NCBI GenBank assembly: GCA_019912985.1
Contig: JAIOHN010000764.1
Coordinates: 1-46,138 of the forward strand
Origin: Anaerolineae bacterium
GTDB taxonomy: Bacteria > Chloroflexota > Anaerolineae > Aggregatilineales > Phototrophicaceae
Length of the DNA stretch: 46,138 bases
Reading direction: 5' to 3'
Shown in pieces: positions 16,781 to 23,917 of the stretch. The notes under the pieces were generated by a model that made no database searches, was not told the DNA's origin, and saw nothing but the letters and a program-made list of their open reading frames with translations. Numbering within the stretch: the first letter of the stretch is position 1; the number at the start of each line of letters is the position of its first letter. The position numbers were made by a program, and so were the translations under genes.

Positions 16781-17536
16781 CTAATGCCTCAGCAATTGAA
16801 TGGCTTTACTGCAAGAGATGTTCACCTCGCCTGCAATCCAGCGCTGCATCACGTCGTCGGGAAGATAATAGGTGAGCGTCAGCCACTCGCGGGCTTTCTC
16901 TTGATAAGTGGTGGGAGTAAGATAGTAAATGTACTCGACACGAAATACATCAAAAAAGTCACTAATTTCACATGTTTCACGATCAGCTAACAATTCCACA
17001 ATTAAGTGCTGCTCACGGTAGTACAGCAACACAAGGTCATAATACAGATCATAACCTCCTGCACGGATCACATCGGGCGGCCCCAGACGTTGGAGTGCAT
17101 CCGCCAGTGTGACAGTCACATTGGGTTTAATCTCCATCGCGCTCATCACACCATCCCGAAGCCTGAGGATGCTTCCAAGGCTGATTCTCCCATGGAAGCT
17201 AGTGTCTTTCCGATAAAAATGAATTCCATCTTCCTCCAGAAGGGGCTGTAAATTGAGCACGGCATCCAGGTAATGATCACCGTTGCTGTTTACTTCAATA
17301 AGATCATTCCAGAAAAGGTCCGCATTTGCAGAAAGGATTTGAAACGCTTCCTCGGCGGTAGTTTCACCCGCGCGCATGCCAAACCAGCAGGGCGGCGTGC
17401 AGCTATCGCCCACAATGAGCGAGGGCATTTCCGGGGTTGGCTCCGGCGCTTCCTGACCCGATAGGGGGATCGCGCCGCTGCTCAGGCTCACAACCAGCAG
17501 AACAGCGATCATCGTCCGTTTAATCATCATCACCAT
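16781..17536 (-). CDS. Secreted tandem-repeat family protein, copy 3
   Basis: A 251-residue paralogue and the first gene of the tandem array in the direction of transcription. Its signal peptide (MVMMIKRTMIAVLLVVSLSS) differs from the other two, while the mature protein is closely similar from EAPEPTPEMPSLIVGD on. An AGGAAG site lies 8 bases before the ATG at 17536. A strong intrinsic terminator of the upstream gene ends only about 14 bases before this ATG, so initiation needs either readthrough or the promoter noted at 17588. Conserved Cys are as in the other copies. Function is unknown. Confidence 0.8.
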   Translation of the reverse strand: MVMMIKRTMIAVLLVVSLSSGAIPLSGQEAPEPTPEMPSLIVGDSCTPPCWFGMRAGETTAEEAFQILSANADLFWNDLIEVNSNGDHYLDAVLNLQPLLEEDGIHFYRKDTSFHGRISLGSILRLRDGVMSAMEIKPNVTVTLADALQRLGPPDVIRAGGYDLYYDLVLLYYREQHLIVELLADRETCEISDFFDVFRVEYIYYLTPTTYQEKAREWLTLTYYLPDDVMQRWIAGEVNISCSKAIQLLRH

Positions 17537-17550
17537 TTCATGATCTTCCT

Positions 17551-17584
17551 AAAAAAAAGCCCATCACCCGGTGCGGGGATGAGC
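17551..17584 (-). terminator. Intrinsic terminator after the DUF2917-like gene
   Basis: Read on the minus strand, GCTCATC-CCCG, a 3-base loop CAC, CGGG, one bulged T, then GATGGGC form an 11-base-pair stem (one G-T pair), followed at once by eight T. This is a textbook Rho-independent terminator. It lies between the gene at 17634 and the triplicated array, and its T run abuts the array ribosome site. Confidence 0.85.
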
Positions 17585-17587
17585 ATC

Positions 17588-17615
17588 ATATTGACACCTG
17601 CATGGAATGTGTGAA
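17588..17615 (-). promoter_or_regulatory. Possible promoter of the tandem array
   Basis: On the minus strand TTCACA (17615-17610) and CAATAT (17593-17588) are 16 bases apart. Transcription would begin near 17581, inside the 5-prime arm of the terminator, so these transcripts could not form the full hairpin and would escape termination. The match to consensus is moderate. Confidence 0.35.
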
Positions 17616-17633
17616 GACAGGACCGGGTGGTCC

Positions 17634-17897
17634 TCAATCTTCAAATTCATAAACCAGCGGCTGGTTATTGGCGGGTGAGACCACCGCATGGTGCTTCCCG
17701 TGCGAGAGTTTGAGTTCCTCGCCCGGGTTTAAGATCAGATCTTCCCCATCCATCGACACCCATGCGGTCCCCGAGACAATGCGCAGCACCTGCGATTCCC
17801 GCTTTTCCGTGCGCACATAGCCCTTCATGAGTTCAATCGTGGACTGGCTGATCGGTTCCATCGTATGCGTAACACGTTTTTGTTCCGGGGTTGCCAT
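17634..17897 (-). CDS. DUF2917-like small beta protein
   Basis: An 87-residue protein starting MATPEQKRVTHTME at 17897 with an AAGGTG site 9 bases upstream; the longer frame to 18047 has no such site and crosses the promoter. The core VLRIVSGTAWVSMDGEDLILNPGEELKL resembles the DUF2917 domain, a short cupin-like beta fold found in many bacteria, of unknown role. A good promoter lies upstream and an intrinsic terminator downstream, so it is probably a single-gene unit. The basic HGKHHAVV segment near the end is also typical of such folds. Confidence 0.75.
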   Translation of the reverse strand: MATPEQKRVTHTMEPISQSTIELMKGYVRTEKRESQVLRIVSGTAWVSMDGEDLILNPGEELKLSHGKHHAVVSPANNQPLVYEFED

Positions 17898-17955
17898 AAA
17901 AAATACACCTTTTCTAACTTCTTTTTGCCCAATGAGTGACACCCTATGCTTTAAT

Positions 17956-17984
17956 ATATTACACGAGGCGGTCAAAAGGTCAAC
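17956..17984 (-). promoter_or_regulatory. Promoter, TTGACC-17-TAATAT
   Basis: On the minus strand TTGACC (17984-17979) and TAATAT (17961-17956) have 17-base spacing. Transcription would start near 17949, about 50 bases before the DUF2917-like ATG. This is one of the best promoter matches in the window and it excludes the longer reading frame as the true start. Confidence 0.6.
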
Positions 17985-18046
17985 GCATCCGCTGAGGTGG
18001 TGGCAGTGCAAGGAAATGAGATCAACGGACAGGGAGAACGAACGCA

Positions 18047-18595
18047 ATGAAAAACATGAGTATGATGGTGCTATCGATCTTCACCTACATGCTGATCGGC
18101 TATCTGGTGGGGCTGATCACCGGATTGACGGTATTTGAACCGAATAGCGATATTTACGCGCTGCTGGGCATTGTCCTGGCTTTGATCGGGCTAGTCCTTG
18201 GGCTGCTCCCCTTCTTCTGGCGGCGGGTGAACACCGCCTTCGGGGTGTTGATCGGTTACTACCTGGGCATGCTGATCGCCATTCTCATCTGGGGTAATCC
18301 GCAGACGGACAATCTTCTGGAGTTTACCGGGCGTGGTGAGCAGATCATCCTGGCGCTGATCACGGCGGCTGTCGGTGGATTCCTGGCCTCTCGTTGGATG
18401 CCCGACAGGAGCGCGCTTCCTGCCCTGGCGCTTTTACTAAGCGGCTTTCTGGGTGGCTTAATCTTCATCATGATTGGGATTGCCCCGGCCAACTCGCTGG
18501 TTGGCGTGTCGCCATTCGTCATCGGCAGCGGCCTGGTCGCGGCGTTGATCGTGTGGTTCCTGACGAAGGACCGTCTCGTGATCGCCGAAGCTTAG
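18047..18595 (+). CDS. Multispanning membrane protein
   Basis: A 182-residue protein with about six hydrophobic segments (near 7-29, 39-58, 66-86, 100-116, 126-146, 152-174). A charged pair of loops (FWRRVN, SRWMPDRS) fits a positive-inside arrangement. No family motif is recognised. A GGGAGAA site precedes ATG. It is divergent from the DUF2917-like gene, with the two starts about 150 bases apart, so the intervening region may serve both. Two copies of a structured repeat follow it. Confidence 0.75.
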   Translation: MKNMSMMVLSIFTYMLIGYLVGLITGLTVFEPNSDIYALLGIVLALIGLVLGLLPFFWRRVNTAFGVLIGYYLGMLIAILIWGNPQTDNLLEFTGRGEQIILALITAAVGGFLASRWMPDRSALPALALLLSGFLGGLIFIMIGIAPANSLVGVSPFVIGSGLVAALIVWFLTKDRLVIAEA

Positions 18596-18634
18596 TAGCT
18601 TTCGACAGAACCTGAGAAAACGGATTTTGCCCAC

Positions 18635-18727
18635 AAAGCAAAACACCCGCCAAGGTAATTTTTTTAGCCGAACCCCGCAGCGAGTGTCTTGCTCGACATA
18701 TATACACCCCATTCGGGAGCGTGTTAT
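18635..18727 (+). repeat. Structured repeat, copy A
   Basis: About 93 bases that match 18816-18910 in order: AAAGCAAAACACCCGC, a spacer, GCGAGTGT, TTGCT, ACATAT, ACACCCCATTCGGG and GCGT. Weaker stems are possible than in copy B (CGAG/CTCG and GTGT/ACAC). It follows the membrane protein stop by about 40 bases. Confidence 0.6.
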
Positions 18728-18815
18728 GGGTAAGTATACCGGATGGTGTTGATGCGTAAATATTTGCCAGAATTACAGAATCAGGCTATAGTTGGGGAAC
18801 GTGTTTTGTCAAAAG

Positions 18816-18910
18816 AAAGCAAAACACCCGCTAAAGGTTTTTGCCGACCCCAATGCGAGTGTATTTGCTTCAACATATTTAATACACCCCATTCGGGGGC
18901 GTTTTGCTAT
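18816..18910 (+). repeat. Structured repeat, copy B
   Basis: The better folded of two related elements. AGCAAAAC (18818-18825) pairs with GTTTTGCT (18901-18908) to close the element. Inside, GTGTATT (18859-18865) pairs with AATACAC (18881-18887), and CCCC (18887-18890) can pair with GGGG (18895-18898). No T run follows, so it is not a plain terminator. It may be a small dispersed genomic repeat or a structured RNA; reading direction is not known. Confidence 0.6.
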
Positions 18911-18963
18911 GTTCATAGCTTACCGCATATCGTTGAACATTGCAAGTTTATTCGACACGCCTT

Positions 18964-18996
18964 TTGACCGATTTGGGGTGAGAAATCGGTTAGAAT
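18964..18996 (+). promoter_or_regulatory. Dyad operator in a promoter-like region before the 445-residue gene
   Basis: ACCGATTT (18967-18974) and its complement (18983-18990) form a perfect 8-base dyad around GGGGTGAG. TTGACC (18964-18969) and TAGAAT (18991-18996) lie on either side, 21 bases apart. A stretched spacer filled by a dyad recalls promoters worked by MerR-type activators. The -10 ends only 4 bases before the GTG at 19001, which would give a leaderless message. Confidence 0.35.
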
Positions 18997-19000
18997 CGGC

Positions 19001-20338
19001 GTGGAAGAACGTCCCGCAAGACCTCCTGACCACGATTACGTGGCACTCGCCGTCTGGTGCCGCGACCATGCGTCGCACCTGCGCGAGCAAATTAAAGCCA
19101 TCCTCTATGCAGGACTATCAGATCGTGCTTTGCATGATCTGGTCTTTCACCATCCTGAGGACCCACGCATTCAGGCGCTCAATATTCTGGCGTCCATCCC
19201 GGTCGCGCGTCCCGCTCCCCCACCGCCGCCGCGCTATTATGATTATCCCGCGCCGCCGCCCAAAAAAACCGAGAAGGTGCGCCGCCTGGGTGATCTTTTA
19301 TCCAACTTCAGCGCCGCCTTCACCGTGGTGCCAGCAGTCGCGCCCGAAATTCGCGTGGATACAGAATTGGGTCGGGCCTGTATCCAGTTGAATAAGGCGG
19401 CACTCTACCGCCTCTATGTGATCGCGCGGGAACTGACACGGGCGGAAAGCGGCAGCGGCAAAGTCTCGCGCCAGCAGCTCAAAGCGGCCTTGAAAGCCTA
19501 CCAGATCGCCTATACACGGCGGCATATCAACCGCCTGCTGGCTCAGGGCGAAGGCCTGTTCTGGCGTGCGCGGCAGCACCATCTCTATTTGCTCAATCCG
19601 GCGCGGGTGGCGGTCCAGTTGGCTATGCTGGAACCAGCCATTTTTGCGACCAACCGCCCCGGCAGCCGTGATATGCTCCTCTCGCCAGTCGGCGCGCTGG
19701 AACAGTGGGAGGCGATGCTCTACGCCGGTTGGCTGGCCCATCGCAGCGATCCCACCATCTCGCGCGCGGCGCTGGAGGGCCTTTTCTGGCGCAATCAGGA
19801 TACCCTCCGCCGTTGGGAGCAGCAGCGGCTGGACCACATCATCACGATCCAGGCCAATTACTGCCAATGCCCCAACAGCGAACGCTTTTTTGAAGAAATC
19901 CCCGTGCATCGCCTGGAATATGTCGCGGCGGTGCGCTTTAAAGGTCATGTTGAAAAGGAGGTGCGCCTCTACTGGCGCATGCCCAATTCGTATCACACCC
20001 GCACAATCCGGGAATATCCCCACAAAGGACAGGCGCGCAAGGTGCGTGAGGCGGTCAATGACACGCTGGACGAACCTGCTGATGAGAAGCGCGGCGGTGG
20101 CTCAACCCGTCGGCGTTACTTTGAAAACCCCAGGCACCTGCGCAAGCATGTCGAGAAACATGGAAAACCCGGTTATCTGTGGATGGGTGTGAATCGTTAT
20201 GGGCGGCGTCTGTGGGAGATCAACCGTGATGGTTTCCTTTATACCCATGTCAACGAACGGCTGGCCCCGGCAGCAGAGGAGGAATTGATGGGGCCGCGTC
20301 AGGTGTCCCGCTATCTGGATTCATGGGAGTGGGCATGA
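19001..20338 (+). CDS. Unrecognised basic protein with HTH-like segment, 445 residues
   Basis: The family is not recognised. The protein starts at GTG 19001 without a ribosome site; the frame is closed at 18965-18967. Residues about 1-65 are helical (SLDHASHLREQ-type surface, DRALHDLVFHHPED). A Pro-rich linker (RPAPPPPPRYYDYPAPPPKK) lies near 70-90. A central helical block (SRQQLKAALKAYQIAYTRRHINRLLAQGEGLFWRARQHHLYLLNP) looks like a winged helix. The Trp/Tyr/Arg-rich C-terminal half has conserved-looking HRLEYVAAVRFKGHVEKEVRLYW and GYLWMGVNRYGRRLWEIN. A DNA-binding or replication-initiator role is possible because of the HTH-like block, nearby dyads and repeats, but this is inference. Confidence 0.75.
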   Translation: MEERPARPPDHDYVALAVWCRDHASHLREQIKAILYAGLSDRALHDLVFHHPEDPRIQALNILASIPVARPAPPPPPRYYDYPAPPPKKTEKVRRLGDLLSNFSAAFTVVPAVAPEIRVDTELGRACIQLNKAALYRLYVIARELTRAESGSGKVSRQQLKAALKAYQIAYTRRHINRLLAQGEGLFWRARQHHLYLLNPARVAVQLAMLEPAIFATNRPGSRDMLLSPVGALEQWEAMLYAGWLAHRSDPTISRAALEGLFWRNQDTLRRWEQQRLDHIITIQANYCQCPNSERFFEEIPVHRLEYVAAVRFKGHVEKEVRLYWRMPNSYHTRTIREYPHKGQARKVREAVNDTLDEPADEKRGGGSTRRRYFENPRHLRKHVEKHGKPGYLWMGVNRYGRRLWEINRDGFLYTHVNERLAPAAEEELMGPRQVSRYLDSWEWA

Positions 20339-20551
20339 GCGAATCGCCTGTTTGCCGGAGTGGGACATTTTTACGGATGACTCTAAGCGCTAATCTTTTT
20401 GTGAAAGTGGGTTGTTGGTGTGGACTCCAGGGAATCACTTGGGAGAGGACTCTATGCTAAGACTTGCTTTTCCAGGTGCTAGGAGGGGAATCTATGCCAA
20501 TGATAACGCTGCTTTGGGGGGAGAATTAGCTCAAACTAAATCCGCGCGATT
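20339..20551 (+). other. Intergenic region with two start-like motifs
   Basis: About 210 bases after the 445-residue gene. GGAGAGGACTCTATGC (around 20442-20458) and GGAGGGGAATCTATGC (20482-20497) are near copies of one ribosome-site-plus-start pattern about 40 bases apart. The second opens an 11-residue frame MPMITLLWGEN (20494-20529) with an excellent AGGAGGGG site. It may be a leader peptide or a gene remnant. Confidence 0.25.
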
Positions 20552-20567
20552 TGTGAATTATTTCACA
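20552..20567. promoter_or_regulatory. CRP/FNR-type dyad 1, TGTGA-N6-TCACA
   Basis: TGTGAATTATTTCACA matches the CRP-family consensus TGTGA-N6-TCACA in both half sites. It lies between the 3-prime ends of two convergent genes, so its target is not obvious. Confidence 0.45.
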
Positions 20568-20594
20568 GTTAAAATTCGGCAAAATTGGTCTTAT

Positions 20595-20610
20595 TGTGAA
20601 CTTTTTCACA
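20595..20610. promoter_or_regulatory. CRP/FNR-type dyad 2, TGTGA-N6-TCACA
   Basis: TGTGAACTTTTTCACA is a second full consensus site, 43 bases from the first centre to centre, or about four helical turns. It ends six bases before the stop of the minus-strand gene at 20616. A third half-like TTGTGAAAG lies at about 20398. Confidence 0.45.
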
Positions 20611-20615
20611 GCATA

Positions 20616-21143
20616 TTAGCGTCCCAGAACCGTCTCCTCGTAGTACTCCACCAGCGTCAGCAGGATGTCGGGATATACCAGCACATCGTCGCCGGTTTCC
20701 ATGGCGGTCAGCGCCTCACTCCGCAAAAACGCCAGCGTTTCGCGTGGGATCGTGGTGGGTGTGGGGGCCGCCGCGCGCAGGTCAGCATCCATCTCCGCCC
20801 GTGCCAGCAGCGTAATCATGCCCTCACGTATCCGCAGCGCCCAGCCGGGCCTGCTGTCATCAGTCCACACATCGGTGCGCCGCAGCTCCCCATCGGCATC
20901 CATCACCACCGCACGGTAAATGGCTGGTTCACCTGCTGCCGGGGTCGAATAGACGATAAACACGGTCGGCTGAATCTCAACCTCGATACTGCCGGTGCGC
21001 ACAAAATCCCCCACATACATATAGCCGCCAGGCAGCTCTGGATTGACCATGTACACATATTTCGCCCAGTTTTTTTGGTGGAGGTCAGCGCCATCACCAG
21101 CGGTGACCAGCAGAGCCAGGTACAGGTCCATTATCCTTTTCAC
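20616..21143 (-). CDS. Hypothetical protein, 175 residues
   Basis: A 175-residue protein from a GTG at 21143 with a GGGGGAAA site upstream; an ATG at 21131 is the alternative. The N-terminal half is beta-rich (AKYVYMVNPELPGGYMYVGDFVRTGSIEVEI, TVFIVYSTPAAGEPAIYRAVVM) and the C-terminal half helical. There is no clear signal peptide or membrane segment. The family is not recognised. A promoter-like repeat pointing at this gene lies at 21252-21316. Third-position GC is as in neighbouring genes, which supports real coding. Confidence 0.65.
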   Translation of the reverse strand: MKRIMDLYLALLVTAGDGADLHQKNWAKYVYMVNPELPGGYMYVGDFVRTGSIEVEIQPTVFIVYSTPAAGEPAIYRAVVMDADGELRRTDVWTDDSRPGWALRIREGMITLLARAEMDADLRAAAPTPTTIPRETLAFLRSEALTAMETGDDVLVYPDILLTLVEYYEETVLGR

Positions 21144-21251
21144 GGTCCGGTTTCCCCCATCTCGCCTGCATTATCTTGATTGTAGCCAAAACATCCCCGG
21201 AAACCCAAATGCTTGCGGCGGACGCTCTGCGCACTGCTTTTTACGCATTGC

Positions 21252-21316
21252 TATATTCGCAGAAAATAGGGACATATGACCGGACACCTGTCCACCCTCT
21301 CCTGCCCCTTTTCCGC
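21252..21316 (-). repeat. Tandem-dyad promoter-like repeat, copy Z
   Basis: The complement matches the repeats at 45077 and 45902. Two adjoining 12-base dyads, GGACAGGTGTCC (21293-21282) and GGTCATATGTCC (21281-21270), are followed by CTATTTT and a -10-like GAATAT. It points to the minus-strand gene starting at 21143, so it may be its promoter and operator. Confidence 0.55.
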
Positions 21317-21393
21317 TATACTCTGAAGACATAACGTTGGAGACAAAATCTTTTGACTCGTTACGCATTGCTCATCACTCGTTGCTAACCAGA

Positions 21394-21446
21394 TGGCGGC
21401 AACAACACCCTGGCTTCCCGCCGCCGGGGAGGTATCTGCCGCCGCC
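21394..21446 (-). repeat. 53-base dispersed GC-rich repeat, copy 2
   Basis: The complement matches 44399-44451 with two differences in 53 bases. The ends GGCGGCA and TGCCGCC are inverted, so the element can fold, like REP sequences. It lies upstream of Uma2 in a gap of about 350 bases (21144-21497) that otherwise holds only the repeat at 21252. Confidence 0.65.
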
Positions 21447-21497
21447 AGTTCACACCAGCGTCGATCAAGGCTATACTGAGAGTGAAACCAGGACAGC

Positions 21498-22031
21498 ATG
21501 AGGTGGGCGGTGTTACAGCAGCGAGAAATGACCCCCGACGAGTTCTTACAATTCGCCCGGCTTCACCCTGACCAGCGCTTTGACTTTATTGACGGAGAGG
21601 TGGTCGAGGTGTCACCCAAAATTGTGCATGGCCGCATCCAGACCATCATCGCCACCGCGCTGGAAAATTACACCCGGCACAGCCGCGTCGGCAAAGTCTA
21701 TACCGAAGTCCTCCATGTGCTGGATGCGGTGAAGTTTATCCCGGATATTTCCGTAAACCACCCCACCGCCGCCGATTATTTCACACAGCCGCCGCTGCTG
21801 GCCGTCGAAATTCGCTCCGACAGCCAATCCACCGAGGCGCAGCGCCGCAAAGCCCGTGACTACATCACCCACGGAACACAGGCTGTTTGGCTGGTGTTCC
21901 CCGGCGAAGGCCTGGAAATCTACCGTGCGGACGGTAGCGTTCAGGCGCTTGCCACAGATGACACGCTGGAAGATTCCACGCTTCTGCCGGGTTTTACACT
22001 CCCGCTAAGCGATATTTTTGAGGATCTATAA
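21498..22031 (+). CDS. Uma2 family (DUF820) restriction-like endonuclease
   Basis: A 177-residue protein with the Uma2 pattern: MTPDEFLQFARLHPDQRFDFIDGEVVE, HGRIQTIIATALENY, then the PD-(D/E)XK core KFIPDISV, LLAVEIRSDSQS and RRKARDYITHGTQAVWLVFP. D in FIPDI and E in VEIRS are the likely metal ligands, though Arg stands where Lys is common. Expanded families of these genes occur in Chloroflexota and Cyanobacteria; their role is not settled. An AGGA site precedes ATG. Its stop abuts the stop of the convergent isomerase gene with no gap. Confidence 0.9.
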   Translation: MRWAVLQQREMTPDEFLQFARLHPDQRFDFIDGEVVEVSPKIVHGRIQTIIATALENYTRHSRVGKVYTEVLHVLDAVKFIPDISVNHPTAADYFTQPPLLAVEIRSDSQSTEAQRRKARDYITHGTQAVWLVFPGEGLEIYRADGSVQALATDDTLEDSTLLPGFTLPLSDIFEDL

Positions 22032-22838
22032 TCACGCCGGGAAGTGCTGCGCGATCACCTCATAAAGTCGCTTGGCGCTGTCCAGCACATCAAACGCATC
22101 GCTCCCAAGATATTCAATCGAGAAATGCCCGTCATAACCGCGATCCTTGAGCGTGTTGAGCAGCCAGTCAAAATCGACCGCGCCAGTCCCGAATGGCACC
22201 TGCATTTGGTCACGATCCGCATCCCGCAGGTGAACATGCCGCGCATGATCCATCAGCCACACCGTCTCGCGGAGGTCGATGCCCTGCATGACGAAGTGCG
22301 TCGGATCATACACCAGCGGCAGATCGGGCAGGCGTTCCAGCAAACGCCGTGCCTGCCCCAATGACTCGAATGGCGAATTGACATGCAGCTCCAGCGCGAA
22401 GGTCACGCCCACTTCCTGCCCCAGCGTGACCTGCTCCTCCAGGGTCGCGACACAGTCCTCGAAAACCGCCTCATACGCGCGCTCATGGTCAGGCTGGCGC
22501 GGTTGGATCGCCGCGATGCTCACGCCAAGATGCTGCATCAGGCGAATCACGGCCTGAATTTCATCCCGACGCTGCGCATTGATGTCTGGACTGCGCTGGT
22601 GCAGCTGCGGACTCACTCCGCTGTTGATGGCGATCGGCGTAAGTTGGTGCTGCTTGAGCAGTGCATCCACAGGTGCGATAGTCGCATCAAAGTCAGCCAC
22701 CAGATCACGGCTGTGGACGTGGACCCAACCGTCAATCACCAGCAGATCGACACACGGAATACCGATGCGGGCGATGTCTGCCAGTGTGTCCGCCAGTGTT
22801 GAACGTGTGCCAACCGATGTCGAACAAGCGATACTCAT
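22032..22838 (-). CDS. Sugar phosphate isomerase/epimerase-like TIM barrel, first
   Basis: A 268-residue AP_endonuc_2-type TIM barrel. Likely metal ligands and neighbours are visible: ALELHVNSP, VYDPTHF, HVHLRDADRDQ, VPFGTGAVDF and FSIEYLGS. Such proteins isomerise or epimerise sugars, inosose or related hydroxy acids; the exact substrate cannot be read. A strong AAAGGAGG site lies before ATG. It is the last gene of the left catabolic arm, 11 bases after the Gfo/Idh/MocA gene. Its partner at 23914 belongs to the same superfamily but is clearly different, so the two may act on successive intermediates. Confidence 0.88.
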   Translation of the reverse strand: MSIACSTSVGTRSTLADTLADIARIGIPCVDLLVIDGWVHVHSRDLVADFDATIAPVDALLKQHQLTPIAINSGVSPQLHQRSPDINAQRRDEIQAVIRLMQHLGVSIAAIQPRQPDHERAYEAVFEDCVATLEEQVTLGQEVGVTFALELHVNSPFESLGQARRLLERLPDLPLVYDPTHFVMQGIDLRETVWLMDHARHVHLRDADRDQMQVPFGTGAVDFDWLLNTLKDRGYDGHFSIEYLGSDAFDVLDSAKRLYEVIAQHFPA

Positions 22839-22849
22839 CGCAGCCTCCT

Positions 22850-23917
22850 TTATAGTTCGCCGTTTTCGACCATGATCTCCAGCGGGAAACGTGGCTGTTG
22901 CAGCGGCAGCTCAATGCGCTGGCGCAGCCGGGCCGATTCGTAAATCGCCATGACGACTTCCTGCACCTTCAGCGCTGAATCACCGGAAAGCGGATGTGGA
23001 TCACCGTGCTGGATCGTCCGCGCCAGGTATTTGAGGCTGGTGCCAATCGCGTCCTGGCTGTCTGCTGTACCGGACACATCGACTGCCTGCCAGCCTGCGC
23101 CCGATTGATCCTGCATCACCACTGGCGGATCTGCCGCATCACCGTTGCGATAGAGGCGGCCCTGCGTGCCAAAGACCTCGTACATCTGGTATTTGCCACC
23201 TTTGGGCTGTATCCCGCCGGTAAAAATTTCTGCGCGCAGGCCGCCCGCAAAATCGAGCACCGCCATCGCGCCGTTCTCGATGGGATGGCCGTAGCGATAA
23301 CCACCCGAGACATCGTACCCGCTGGCCTTCGGTTCGTTGGGGTCTGGTGGCAGGCGGTAAACCTGCCCGAACACCGTTTTGACTTCGTCATCACCGGAGA
23401 GATGGCGCACGGTGTCGATCAGGTGCGTGCCATCGCTCAGGACATCGCCTGCACAGCTGGCGCGGATGAGCGTAATATCGCCCAACACGCCGGAGTCGAT
23501 CAACTGGCGCATCTTCTGAAAGACGGGCAGCAGGCGGCGCTGGTGATTGACCGCCAGCGCGACCCCGTTCTGGTGACAGACTTCGACCATGCGCTGTGCA
23601 TCAGCATAGTTGGCGGCCATCGGCTTCTCACAGTAGATGCCGCGCACACCCGCCTCGGCTGCCTGAATGGTCAACCGGGCATGCGTGACGTTATTGGTCG
23701 CCACAATCACGACATCCGGTTTTGCCTCGGCCAGCATCTGAGCGAAATCGGTGTAGCCCTTCGCGCCAGGATGCGCCGCCTCAAAATCGCGCAGGCGTTC
23801 CTCGACCAGATCGCAGCCCGCGATCATCTCATATTCATCGAGTGCGGCGGCGGTCTTCGCCAGCCCACGCCCCATGCCGCGATACCCCACAATTGCGATG
23901 CTGAGTTTGTCGCTCAT
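22850..23917 (-). CDS. Gfo/Idh/MocA family oxidoreductase
   Basis: A 355-residue NAD(P)-dependent dehydrogenase. The Rossmann loop is IAIVGYRGMGRG near residues 7-18, followed by GCDLVEERL, ATNNVTHARL and YCEKPMA with the catalytic-region Lys. GTHLIDTVRHL holds the probable catalytic His. Family members oxidise or reduce sugar or cyclitol hydroxyls. It overlaps the upstream isomerase gene by ATGA and precedes another isomerase gene, the usual oxidation-isomerisation grouping in sugar catabolic operons, here next to a rhamnosidase-like enzyme. A 3-keto or deoxy-sugar route is possible but not shown. Confidence 0.92.
   Translation of the reverse strand: MSDKLSIAIVGYRGMGRGLAKTAAALDEYEMIAGCDLVEERLRDFEAAHPGAKGYTDFAQMLAEAKPDVVIVATNNVTHARLTIQAAEAGVRGIYCEKPMAANYADAQRMVEVCHQNGVALAVNHQRRLLPVFQKMRQLIDSGVLGDITLIRASCAGDVLSDGTHLIDTVRHLSGDDEVKTVFGQVYRLPPDPNEPKASGYDVSGGYRYGHPIENGAMAVLDFAGGLRAEIFTGGIQPKGGKYQMYEVFGTQGRLYRNGDAADPPVVMQDQSGAGWQAVDVSGTADSQDAIGTSLKYLARTIQHGDPHPLSGDSALKVQEVVMAIYESARLRQRIELPLQQPRFPLEIMVENGEL

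Noticed and set aside
17897-18047. N-terminal extension of the DUF2917-like gene
   Set aside because: The extension crosses a TTGACC-17-TAATAT promoter, is Cys/Leu-rich noise, and a good ribosome site supports the start at 17897.
18635-18910. Integron attC sites
   Set aside because: The outer arms do not match the RYYYAAC/GTTRRRY core, and there is no integrase or cassette array.
20412-21179. 255-codon plus-strand frame
   Set aside because: It runs antisense to the gene at 20616-21143, and its His/Gln/Arg-rich product is typical of a shadow frame.
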